A stretch of DNA of 64,000 nucleotides, taken from assembly GCF_000003815.2 (NCBI RefSeq), contig NC_049990.1, forward strand, positions 15,432,856 through 15,496,855. The letters run 5' to 3'. This document shows, in pieces, positions 46,871-59,100 of the stretch. The notes under the pieces were generated by a model. The model was not told the origin of the DNA. It did no database searches and saw nothing but the letters and a program-made list of their open reading frames with translations. This stretch comes from Branchiostoma floridae. Taxonomy: Eukaryota; Chordata; Leptocardii; Amphioxiformes; Branchiostomatidae. Both the position numbers and the translations under genes were made by a program. Numbering within the stretch: the first letter of the stretch is position 1; each line of letters opens with the position of its first letter.

Positions 46871-48271
46871 TTGACACATAGTGACACACAGACACACACA
46901 CAAAAAAAACATTTTTTTTTGCAAATTTGAAATTTGCTAGGAGAAAAGAATTTAGGCTGTGTATTTTGTTATGTTGCAACATATTGAAGCTTGCTTTACA
47001 AATACTGTAGTAGGTTTAGACATTAGTTCAAAAGTCTCGCTCTAGTTAGATACACATTTTGACTTCTTAAAAGAAAAAACTCAGACTAATTTACATCAAT
47101 CAAAATAACACCTGTGTTTCTTTCAATCTTTCAAGGTAAAATTTAAAGAGTTATACCTCTTGTCTCTTGATGACCCAGCATATCATTATGAAAGTTATGC
47201 CCCATGGAAACTCAGGCATGTTGGAAAGCAGTGGTGCAGTGTTTCCTTTTTTGCTGCAAAAACATGGCTGTCAGGGTGGTTATGCAACCCAGTAGGAATA
47301 TATTCATGTTGTTGTACTATTATTACAGCCAGGACTTTAGAAAGTCACACAAAACTACTGTTGTTTTATGTGTAATACAGCCATCAAGAAGGTTGGACAA
47401 TGTTTGTGAGAGATGCGGGCAAAAACTGTTAATGTAAAACCACCGCAAATATTTCAGAATTCACAGTATATTCTGATGTAACCAAAAAAGAACTAGACTT
47501 TCCTGTACAAAAAAAAACAACAGAAACCCTGAAGGCAACTATACAAACATCAGACTATAACATGTGATTGTGAGTCACATTGTAACTATTGTTGTATACA
47601 CATGTAAATGTAGCATGTATATGCAGTTCGACCAGTCTTCTGTCACATTCGTGTTTTAATTAGCATCATCAATCAATGTGTAGGTTTTAATCCGGAAGTG
47701 CATGTATAATGTACATCCTTCAAAGGCAAGAGTTTGTGAGTTGTTAAAATATAGTTTTATCAAATGGGATACCTTGTGACTCTAAAACCTTGTATGTTCA
47801 GTTTAGTGCTTCAGTTTGTTTCTTAACTAGTGAACCTGCCATAATGCATAGCAAACCAATCTTATGGGTACAATGAGTGGGGTGTGCTGTTTTATTAATG
47901 TGCTATAGGTTTGGCCCCAGTCATACATCTCAGATGTTATGTCATACCTGGGCCGTGATAACGATCGATACAGGTGTTCCGAACCGTGTGATAAAAAGCC
48001 GTACCACACAGGCTTCGAAGTTTTATTACACAGGCTTCCATTGAATATTTGGAACATACTTTGCGCACGCCAGTGCTGCAAGGTCAAAAACTTGAATACC
48101 TGATTGGCTGATTCGGACGTTGGAACATTGCTGTTGTAACAATGTTTATTGGAGGGCACCAAATTTTCTCAACTTCTTGCGTATTTTGCATTGCCTTCGG
48201 CCGTCAGGCAATCCAATCATGTTGTATTCTTTATTTACGTCCCATCCAAAATGATGTGATAGGTACATGTA

Positions 48272-48415
48272 CTCACTTTCACCTGAGTAGAGTGAGGAAA
48301 TAGGTGTGAAATGCCTTTTTGAAGCGCACAACATTGGAGCCTGCTCGAGGTTCAAACCCTAAACCTCTAGATTCTAAATCTATTGAGTCAACAACTCTAA
48401 TCACAAGACCACTTA
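48272..48415 (-). mobile_element. tRNA-derived SINE
   Basis: Minus-strand B box GGTTTGAACC (about 48349-48358) and tail with CTCACTCTACTCAGGTGAAA. Confidence 0.7.
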
Positions 48416-48624
48416 CCTTAGTCAGAGGCTACAGTACAAGGTTGTAAATGGATTTGATGATAATGGATTCTACTAAACTATGTAAGGCTCGTGCCAACAA
48501 ACGTGTTACGCAAAAGTCACAAGATACGATTTATAGGTGTAATCTAGGTCATTGTTACGAAAGCTTACATATGTACAGCTAAGTTATAAATGGCAGAGGA
48601 ATTTTCAAGCAGGCCTCCAAGCAA

Positions 48625-48835
48625 GCCTTGAAAGTGTCCCAAAAAAAGACATTCAAACTGTCCCAAAGTGAAACTAGTACTACACATTTATATGGTATGA
48701 CATTTACTTTAAAGTTGAAGTTAATCTTTGTAAGTGTCTTAAAAAGACAGGGAAATTCAAACTGTCCCAACGTGAGACTAATACTACACATGTATATAGT
48801 ATGACATCTACTTTAAGTTAATCTTTGTAACATAC
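48625..48835. repeat. Tandem duplication of about 100 bp
   Basis: AAGTGTCCCAAAAAAAGACA...TTTAAAGTTGAAGTTAATC and AAGTGTCTTAAAAAGACAGG...TTTAAGTTAATC, two diverged direct copies. Confidence 0.8.
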
Positions 48836-49539
48836 TATAATGTGGTTAAGACTTAGTAATAGTATCTCACCTTTGTGTTGTTGATTTGATCACAGTTCGT
48901 CTGGGATATCGAGCTATAGCTAGTCGTTGGCTGTTTGGAGTTCGTCGAGATGGTCGCCTCCTAAAATGTCTTTAAGTTGAAAGTTATCCTGGCCTTATAT
49001 TGTCTTCGATATGTTTGTGTAGATGGTTATGCGTGCGCCATGTGTGTGGGTCAATAAATGCATCACGTGCGGGTCAATGTTTGCATGTTGGTTGTAAAGA
49101 TGCGCCCGATGATAAAAAACATCCTGACACTGATGATGAAAATCCTGCCACCATGTGTACAAAGAGGGGGCGTTTTGACAAATCAGCCTGATCGATGAAG
49201 CCAATATTTACTTCTTTAATACTTGGAACAAAACCTCCCAGAAATTTGCTACTTTGTATCATCGGTTATACGTAAGGTCGGTAAGGATGTAGGAAAAGCA
49301 AATATGAAGACTTGACTTGAGTCCAAGGCCTTGTTTTGTTAAATCCTCGTGACGTCAAAACCTTATGTAACAGTACTTCAACCTCACACAAGGCCTTACA
49401 GTAGATATGGTTAGATAAAGGTGAGCAAAATAAGATAACATAGATTTTGTGCGTTACCCAACTGCTTTATGTATTTATAATTGAGGTTTACCACATTGTG
49501 GAAGTGACTGTCACCTTTTCAATATGTTAGTCCAGAGAC

Positions 49540-49830
49540 AGGATCGTAAAGTTTGGATCACTCACACCGGAAAGGTGTACTATTCTTTGCGATAAGTGTA
49601 GTGGGTTCCTTAACGTGCTCGAGGTTTGGCTCTCCTCAAACACGGGACCTCCATTGAACGTCCTATTTGAGGGACGGCACTAGCCAAAGCTAGGTACATT
49701 TGTACTCATTTCCAACTGAGTGAAGTGAGGAAAGCTGTGTAGAGTGCCTTTCCCAGGGGCACAGGATCGGTGACGTGGCAGGGTTCGAACTCGAGATCTC
49801 CCGGTCCTGAGCTAAACACGATGCCGCTGC
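49540..49830 (-). mobile_element. tRNA-derived SINE with long tail
   Basis: Minus-strand head TTGGCATGGTGCAGCGGCAT and B box GAGTTCGAACC (49782-49792), then the tail running to 49540. Best-preserved full-length member in the window. Confidence 0.8.
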
Positions 49831-49844
49831 ACCATGCCAATCGG

Positions 49845-49995
49845 AGCTAGGAACTCATTTCCACCGGAGTGAAGTGAGAAAGGTTGTGTCAAGTGCCATT
49901 CCCAAGTGCACAAGATCAGAGACATCAGCGCATTTGAATCTGGGACCTTTAGGTTCTGGGCCAAACACCCTGCCGTTATGCCACACGACCCCACA
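49845..49995 (-). mobile_element. tRNA-derived SINE, second tandem copy
   Basis: Minus strand TGGCATAACGGCAGGGTGTT head, B-box-like AGATTCAAATG, short tail. It ends 30 bp before the acceptor of RNF13-like exon 1. Confidence 0.75.
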
Positions 49996-50025
49996 TGCTA
50001 ATGTTGTTGTTGTTTTGTTTCAGCC

Positions 50026-50136
50026 ATGTTTCCGTGCCGACCAGTCCCATCGTACATCACAGTTTTGTACATCTATGCAGTCATCAACCTGTTTCTGCTG
50101 CTCCATGTGTGCACTGTGGATGCTGATGTTATCGTG
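50026..50136 (+). CDS. RNF13: RNF13-like coding exon 1 (start, signal peptide)
   Basis: The ATG lies two bases after a CAG acceptor preceded by a T-rich tract (50001-50023), so the 5'UTR is probably split by an intron. It encodes residues 1-37, a hydrophobic leader ending VDADVIV. The donor is GTAAGG, phase 0. Confidence 0.85.
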
Positions 50137-53100
50137 GTAAGGCCCTTTTTTTGGCGACGCCTCAGGGGCTAGCCTAATAGTATAGTGTGTGTCCGTTTGA
50201 CAAGAATTCCCAGGCATGTCAGGAATTTTAGTTGCATCATCCCTTTAGAGGGAAATAACTTGGGAATGTCAATGTGTTGACGGATCATCGTGATTTTTCA
50301 TATGTAGATAACTTTGGAGATGCCTTTGACGAATAAGGGCTTTTAACGCAAACCAGGATGTTAGAATGCTACAAAATATGCCATGTGTAACTCAGAAAGT
50401 AAGAAATATATGGCTTACCTTTGAGGATATATCCAATTGACAAAAAGTCCCGAAATTCCACAGTAATTCGTCCGTGCGTGCGCAATTGCACCATCCTTTT
50501 GGAAGGGAATACTGAAACTCGGGAAGGTGTTGACGGATCATCGAGATTTTCAGATGTAGATAACTTTGGAGATTCAGTTTTTATTGCCACACTTATTATG
50601 CTTACCTTCAAGAAAGGGAAACATGGTTTTTGAGAAGTCACATCTTCTAGAGGAAAGGCTGCACAAGGTAAAATTACTATAAAACAAATAAAGAAATAGG
50701 AGAAAAGTTAGTGTATGATTTGAGAGACTACTGTAAATGCAGAAATGTTCACAAAGGTTTTACATTCACGGTTGCCAATTTACCACAAACTTAAAACCAC
50801 CGTGAACATTTTTCCATGGCTGTAAGTAAATACAGTCTATGGCGTTACTGGGAATTTAAACCACAGCAAATACTCCATTTTCCCACAACTACGAAATGAA
50901 ATCCCGGTGAACTTAAATGCATTTACAGTATACCTTAGATCATTTCACTTTCCTTGATCGGAAAAACATATCACTGTAGTGTCAATTTGTAGATATAAAA
51001 GCTTAATATGATATGTTCCCCTTACTTTTCCAGGTAGGTTACACAACGCACTTAAATTGTAAAACAATGACTTGTATAACATGTACTTGTGTAGGCCTGC
51101 CATGTAATGCTTGCAGAACTTGGTAGAGGGCATCGCAGCACAATAGATAGCATACTGCAGTATTATGCAACTATGACATATGGTGCTAGATAGTGTTGTA
51201 TACTCTAAACGTATTGTTTTACCGTAATAAGCACACTTGAAGACAACTGATGTTATGTTTTATCGAAATGATGTTTTTATTTTCATGTTTACAGACTGAT
51301 AGCATTAACAACACAGTAAACTTCATGGATATGCCATCCAACTTTGGGTCCCAGCTACCTGACATGGGGATACAGGTACTGTATTCAATCCAATTCTTTT
51401 TAATCTTTAAAGGTATACTATGCAATTTTGACTTGGAAAACTGGAAATACTATGAATATGTAATTTGCTACTTTTCAGCTCTTTTACGTCATTATTTGAT
51501 ATTTATGGCTTTTGAAAACTGTGCAAAAAAAAGCCACACTTAAGTCCCCCAATTTTGTAGTACAATGTAAGTAAATGCAGAAATGTTGACGGTGGGTTTA
51601 TGTTGGCGGTTTTTACGGTGGCTGCCTTACCGCAAAGATTTTTCTATTACAGTTTGTGACTACAGTATATGACGCTACCACGAACTCACGAAACCATAGT
51701 TAACACTCCATTTTCCCGCTATTGCAAAATTAAATCCCCGCGAATTAGGTGCATTTACAGTAAATCCAGGTAATGTCATTTACGCCAAATAGCAGTTACT
51801 CAAAGAACTGAATATGATTTTTGAGATCCAAAATTATATCCAGTTGCTTGAGTAACTGATGTTTGGCCTGATTTTGAAGGTAGGAAAAAGTGCTATATTG
51901 ACAGAGGTTTACTCTTTCCATGTGTCTTATATGTGTTTATTTTCTTTAGTGTAAATAGTTACTTGTAAACTTTGCTTATTTGTCATTTTATTGAACCTCG
52001 TCACGTGCTAGAGGTTGTTCACAAGGAGCCTGGACAACTGTCTTGATACACCATGTTGTTGTTGTTGTTTACATTGATGAGTGAATGTTGTTGTTTACTC
52101 TGCAGGGTTACCTAGCAGCCGTGAACCCGCCCCATGCTTGTAAAGCCGTGGGCCCCCCTCCTCCCAACATCACAGAGTTGAACCCCATCGCCTTGATTCG
52201 CAGAGGGAACTGTGACTTTGACATCAAGGTAAAACACTGCACACTGTTACACTGACTTTTAGTTTCAACGGGGCTGTCTCTAGTAGGGCTGGGTACCGGT
52301 ACAGAAAATTCAGGTCCAGGTCCGGTTCAGGTCCAAAGGATCAGGTCCAGGTCCGGACCTGAACCTGGACCTGATTCAGTATGACTCATACCAATGGTCC
52401 ATTTCACTACAAAGAAATCTGTTTGGTGGAGTATAAGACTTACACTGGCCTCTTAAAATCCTACAACACTAAAAGCACATGTACGATTGACTGTAAAACT
52501 TGGTAGAAATGATGATAAACTCTACTCTACTTCACTCTTGTTATTTTCTTCCACCTGCAAGCGCTCAAACGTGTGAATGCCTGATCAAATAATATGTTAA
52601 TTTTCTAATCGGTCCAACATCCGGTCCACCTAATTTTTTCAGGTCCGGTTTTTCTGGACCGGTCCAACAAGAAAAAACGGTTTCGTACCGGTACGCTGTA
52701 CCGATACCCAGCCCTAGTCTCTAGTTTTAAATTCTTTTCCGTCCCAAGCAAACTGTTCGGGAGCCATGTTGTTGATTTCAGTTCCTAAATGTGTCATTGT
52801 AAGCTTACAAAAATACAGTTTTATCGATTTCCACACCATGAAGTTCTGATTTTTTTTTTAGCGTACAGGGTGAAATTTTTTGTCTATTCAAAAAAAGGAA
52901 GTTTCTGTCCCAGGATAGAGAGCCCCAAATTCAAATATTGCCTTGACAAGTTCATATCAAGAGTTTAGTTCAGACTTTCTGGTATAAAAGATTAAGACGT
53001 AGAAATTGAACCACCAAGCGCGACAACAGTTTGGCTGTATTAAAACATAATCACTGTAGTTTCATTTAATACGTTGTATTGTATTGTATTGTTAGTATTA

Positions 53101-56100
53101 TATAGATATCTGCTATCAGTTATTTGTAATTCATTTGAATACCTTGTTTCATTTTTTCCTTTATAGAATGATCATTTGTGTGCTACGTTTTGTTTCTTCT
53201 GTTCAAAGATTTTAAGACCATATATGCAATTCAGGATGTTCAAAGTTCTGCATTTTGTGCATTGTGCTTGAACATAATCTGTTTCTGACTATTATATTAT
53301 TGTAATATAGTATAATATAGACTGGTGTGCGGTGCATAAAAAATCAGATCAGCAGAAAAAAGTAGATCAGCAGAAAAGAACTTAACAATAGAACTGAATT
53401 AGTACACGGATGTGTCAGAGATTGACATTCTCGAATAGGACTGTTTAGCCATAGTCGATGCTGTAGGATTAAAAAATGGTCAATATCATCTGACAGGTCA
53501 TATATATATCATGATACATTTATTTGTTTCTCAGTTGACTATGCCATATCTCTACAGGAATTTATGAGTTTGAAACTTTCTCCCAAACCAGGTGCTGAAT
53601 GCAGAAAAAAGTGGCTTTAAAGCAGCTATAGTGTACAACGATGAGTCAGACGTCATCCTTCAGATGAATGGAAATAAATGTAAGTTTGTTTGTTTTGCTT
53701 GTAATGCATACCCGTTAAACCATCTCATGGTGTAACACACCAGGTTTGTACTGAACAGTACAAGCTACATGTCCGGTCAGATTTGTTTGATCCACTCACA
53801 GAAGGAAGGACGCCTACTATTTTCAATAAGTGTGGTGGGTTCTTTGACGTGGCTCTCCTCAAACACAGGACCTCCTTTTACATTTAGCATTCTATCCAAG
53901 GAACAGCCCTAAAACTGAAACTTGGTACTCAATTCCACCCGAGTGAAGCGAGTAAATTCGTGTTAAGTGCCTTTCCCAAGGGCACAACATTATGGCATGA
54001 CAGACAACTCAATCGCAGGACCTCTGCCTTGTTCGAATAATTTTTATTATTCTATGACAGCCTGTGTGATAACAATCGGTAGAACCCATGTTATAACCCA
54101 AGTTATCACATGGTCTGGATAACCAGTATGGACCAGTATTCTGGCCTGGTATGACATTAATTGTGTAATTACATGACGCACATGCCAGGAATAGGTTCTT
54201 GATGGTAATAAAGGGGATCCTCCATAGCAGGTCGTAAAGTGGTGCTTAACTACATATCTGACGTGCTTTTTGTGGTCATGTGGCCGTTCCACTTTGTTCG
54301 ATATGGTTGTACCAAATTTGCATATCACAGTAATAGCGTAGCCATTTTCCATACATACATGTAGATATTTGACTGAAAAGCAAGGATTTTGGGGTTGCAG
54401 GCTTGTTAATTATTATGTATAGTTGAAGTAAGTTGTTCAAGATCATCAGGGATTGTTGTATCGCTCCCCCCAAAATGGGAGGGGGGCCAGGGCTCGAAAT
54501 ACCACCTACATATGCAGGTAGAATTGGAGCTGTGCAGGTATTTCTGGTGTCTACCTGCACCTAACCTGCACTGGTCCATGTACAGGGTTTTACATAAATG
54601 TCATATGATGTAGGTGTACATGTATGTGGATTGTAGCTGCATTGGCTGTTACCACCGAAAAAAATAGCAATGGTTCCTGAACTATTTTAGTATGATCCAT
54701 ACTTCCTAAATTCAGAGTGGTACAGGTAAAATTTGTGTGGTGCAGGTAATTTTCAATGTTACCTGCACCAGTGCAGGTATGTAGAAAAAAGTATTTCAAG
54801 CCCTAGGGTTTGTTAATTATTATCTATAGTTGAAGTAAATTGTTCAAGATCATAAAGGATCATTGTATTGCTCCCCCCTCCCCCCCCCAAAAAAAATGTG
54901 AGGGGGGTATATTTTGAAGCTCACCTCACCTCACCTCAAGCTACCAGCCTCCTTTCCCTATCTTGAAGAGGATCTGTTGCTATAAACCTGACTGTATAAG
55001 GGCATTTCTGTGAGCCTGATATAGATGTCTAATTTATTAGTGACGCATTTTTGTAAAAGAGCTGAGAGTCCCACACGTAGGCATGCTCCGAAGTGGGTTT
55101 TAACAGAAGCTATCATTACGTACATTAGCCTAAGTGGAGTTTGGATGATTGGCGTAGAGGGTAAGTGTTAAACGCTGCTTCTAACGGTGGGGATCGGAGT
55201 AGTGTCGGATCATACAGACAGGAGGGTCATTTTGACCTGCGTTCTCACAGCCTTCAGATTTAAGTTAGAGGAGAGGTTTCTCAGTGATGTCCATTTAAGA
55301 CCTGTCTGTGACACTTTTGTCTTGCTGCTCCAAGTAAGAAAAGACTGTAGCAGGCTTTTGCAGTCCAGTTTTTGGAGATCCTGTCTCTGGACCAAAAAAA
55401 TCGTGAGAATCTGGCTGTCTCGCTCAACCAGCACTATAGGAAAGGATCGCAGTCGTCAGGACGGGACATTAAGCTGTGGTGAACTGTTTATCGCACTTGT
55501 TGAAAGGAGCTAGGGAAATTTCTGTGTTGCAGTGTACCTGTGAATGCTGTATATGGCATCTAGCTTCACTGTCACAACCATTGGAAGATTATCTAATCTG
55601 TTCATGTCACATGTTATGACATGAAACTGAAGTGCTGTATTGTAGCAAGAAGTTGGGCTACCGTTACGGGACATCTCAAGAACTGATACGGAGAAACCTT
55701 CCTACTACGTTTCGCCTGAACTACGTCACAGTGAAGAGACAATAGTAAATCCAGTGACTCGATACGTGAATAGCAATCAGTCGGAGTAAAGCTTTTCCGT
55801 AAGCTTCCCTTTGGGGTAAAAACAAGAACATCTTCCTGAGGGGCTACTGTGTTGATAACGCTGCGAGTGTTACTCACCGTTGGAGTCATGCCTCTGATCA
55901 GGATTCGCTGCCCGTGCAAGAGAGGACCCAACTGGGTGAAGGATCGTTATAACCGTACATGTACGTCTGGGTTTTGCTTCTTCTTACAGTACGCCAGCTT
56001 TCCACTATAAACTCCAGCTGATGAGCGAGCAAACCTTTGACAAAACTCTCAATGATTTTCAAAGATAAAGAACATGTATCTTCAAGTTTTGTGTGTTTTG

Positions 56101-59100
56101 GTGTCTCAAACATTGAGCCTTGTATTCCAATTTTGAAATCAATGGTCACAGACTCACAGAAATCCAATTTTGGTTGCTATGTGGTCTCTCATGAACCAGT
56201 TGCTGTTCTGTGGAAAAGGGGCTTTAGCAAAAATATACAGTATGTGTCGCTCACAATGTAGCTACCCAGTTGTTACCGGGCCTCAAAGCTATTAGGGATC
56301 TTCAATCAAACACTGATGTCTGGCTGCAGATAGCTATAATGGATTCCCTAAGTGGACGTCCCTGTTTTACCTCATGGAATGTTTGAGGAAATTGTTTCTA
56401 TCAGTAGGGCAGGCCGCCTTCATGTTAAGCTTTAAACTGCCAAACCCGTATATATCAGGCACACATATCCATGTCCTGTTTGCAGCACCTGGATATATCC
56501 GGGATAGCGTATTCCCCCGAAGTAGCAACATTTGCGTGCGCGCAGCACACGAACCCCGGAAGTTAGGGACTTCAGCCTTGTTCGGGGGGTTTTTTTTTGG
56601 AGGTCAGCGGCCAACCCTGGCACTGATAGCATTTTATAGTGCTGAAACTCTGGCAGTTTAAGGGTAAATGGTCCTAGAAATTTCCATATGGGTTGATGCG
56701 GTATGTTTTTGTAGATGTGCATGTCAACTGTTGTTTGTGTCATCTGATAGTCTCGGAAAAAAGTCTAAGTCCTTGGATGATATTGGGACAAGGACAAAGT
56801 TTGTACTTAATATGATTCCAAGATTAGTAGTGTATGGTTAGGGTGTTTGGCCCAGAACCAAGCGGTCCTGAGTTTGAATCCCCTGTCGTGCCACCAATGT
56901 TGTTTTGTTGAAAAAGGCACCTTGTACAAATTTCTCACTTCACCCAGGTGTAAAAATTTGTACCTGACTTTGGTTGAGGAAGCAGTGCTCGAAATACCAC
57001 ATGCTCAGATGTTGCTTTTATCTACTGTTACCTGACATTAGAAAAAGCATACAGGCACAAAGAATATCATCTGCCCTTGTATTTCAATCCCTAGTAAGTA
57101 TAAGGATTTGGAAGTAGAGGGATGGGCTCCACCTTCCAATACTGTGTCCTAGACACAGTGGATAACAACCCACGGACTACCTTCTGAATCACCTTTCATT
57201 ACTTTTACAATCTCAGATCTAACTGCTAGATAAGTCAGGGCTCAAAATACCACCTGCATATGCAGCAGGGTTCTAGCTAGTGCATTTTAGCGTAGTGGGC
57301 CACTACCCTAAAATTTTTTACCACTACGCTAAAATAAGGGCCACTACGCTAATTTTTAACTAGTGTAGTGGTGCTTGGCTATCATTTACTTGTTCAACAA
57401 TGTCTAATCAATGTCTGAACAATGAAAAATGATATGCCACTAAAAACTGACCCCAAAATCCTTCAAATTACATGTGATGTTAACAGAGTGCCAACTTTTA
57501 ACACTACATTTTCAAAATGACCCCCTTCCACACCAATCTCCAGATTGGTCGCTTCGCTACCATGCCATTCCCACTACGCTAAAATAAAATCCTGGCTAGA
57601 ACCCTGTGCAGGTTAGTGCAGGTAAAATTGGAGCTATGCAGGTATTTCTGGTGTCTACCTGCACCTAACCTGCACTGGTCCATCTACTGGGTTTTAAACA
57701 TAAATGTCCTATTAGCTGTGAATGGATTGTTATTACTAGCTGCATTGACTGTTACCACCTATAAAGTATAAAAGAAGAAAATAGCAATGGTTCCTGGACA
57801 ATTTTAGTATGATCCATACTTCCGAACTCTAGAGTGGTGCAGGTAAAATTTGTTCTGGTGCAGGTAATTTTCAATGTTACCTGCACCAGTGCAGGTATGC
57901 AGCAAAATGTATTTCGAGCCCTGTTAATGTTGAACTTTGCTGTGTTTCCCTACAGATTACATGGAGGTGACCATCCCATCGGTGTTTGTGGGTCTGACAG
58001 ATGGGATGGAGCTGCAGAGATATGACTGGAGAACTGGGTAAGTCCCCCTCTTTACTTCACTTATCATTTCATTCTCAACTGAGGATATTGTTCCAACTTC
58101 TAATAAGCACAATGGTGTGTTCTACTTGTAACATAAGGTATGTGTTACGTAATCCATGTTATGTATGGAATAATGTGTTCATTTTCTAATCGGCATGCAA
58201 AGATATTGAACAAATGAGATTTCCAGAAATTCAGCACAGATGCCATTGGACTAACCTGAATCGATTCTACCAGCAAAATTTGCCCCTCAAAATGTAGGAA
58301 ATAGCGCTTCAAAGGGTCTTAGATTTCAAAATTTTCCCGGATCCCCTCTATGACCGTTGCATGGAATCCTCTGGCACTTGACAGGCTTTCTGTTCAAAAT
58401 CCAGGTGATGGAAAAAATTTCAGGTCATCCCTAAGATTTACTGTAAAAGCATTTAAGTTCACGGAGATTTAATTTTGCGGTAGCCGGAAAATGGACTTTT
58501 CGCTGTGGTTTTAATTTCGCGGTAAAACCATACACTGTAGTCTCTTACTGTTATGGAAAAATGTTCGCGGTGGTTTTAAATTCGCGGTGAAGCGGCCGCC
58601 GCAAAAACTGCAAACATTAAACCATCGCGAAAGTTTCTGCATTAACAGTACTTGTTATGGCCTTACATGAAATCTGACCATATGTTGTGCCCCACAGGTC
58701 GCAGGTGAAGCTGACCCCAGACTTCACCATCCCCCTGCACTTCTACCTGCTGCCCTTCGCTATCATCGTGGGCATCTGCTTCGTCCTCATGCTCATCTTC
58801 ATGGTCAGCACACCCCCATTTACACAGTGGAATCATCCCACTTTCTACCACATTTCCTCCGTACTTTGATGATAAAATAGTCTGTTGAATACTTGTGTAT
58901 CTAACGTCAACCGTTCCTAAAGTAATGGTAGGATATGTAAAGGTAGGATATGTAATGTAACGCTTCTTTTCTTGAGGTAACCTTGTAATTAATGTCGAAC
59001 ACTGTGTACATGTACATGTATGTTAAACCGGGGCCGGGCTGTTTAAAGACAACACATTTTCTCAACTTCTGGTGCATTAAGTGTTGAAATGTATGGTTTT

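Larger units (their letters stand above)
44222..50023 (+). other. Probable 5'UTR intron of the RNF13-like gene
   Basis: No coding exon was recognised here. Contents: a dispersed-repeat relative at 44925-45005, a 611-bp transposon at 45860-46470, a diverged dispersed repeat at 46735-46870, a two-unit tandem duplication of about 100 bp at 48625-48835, and three minus-strand SINEs between 48270 and 49995. The rest is AT-rich unique sequence. Confidence 0.45.
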
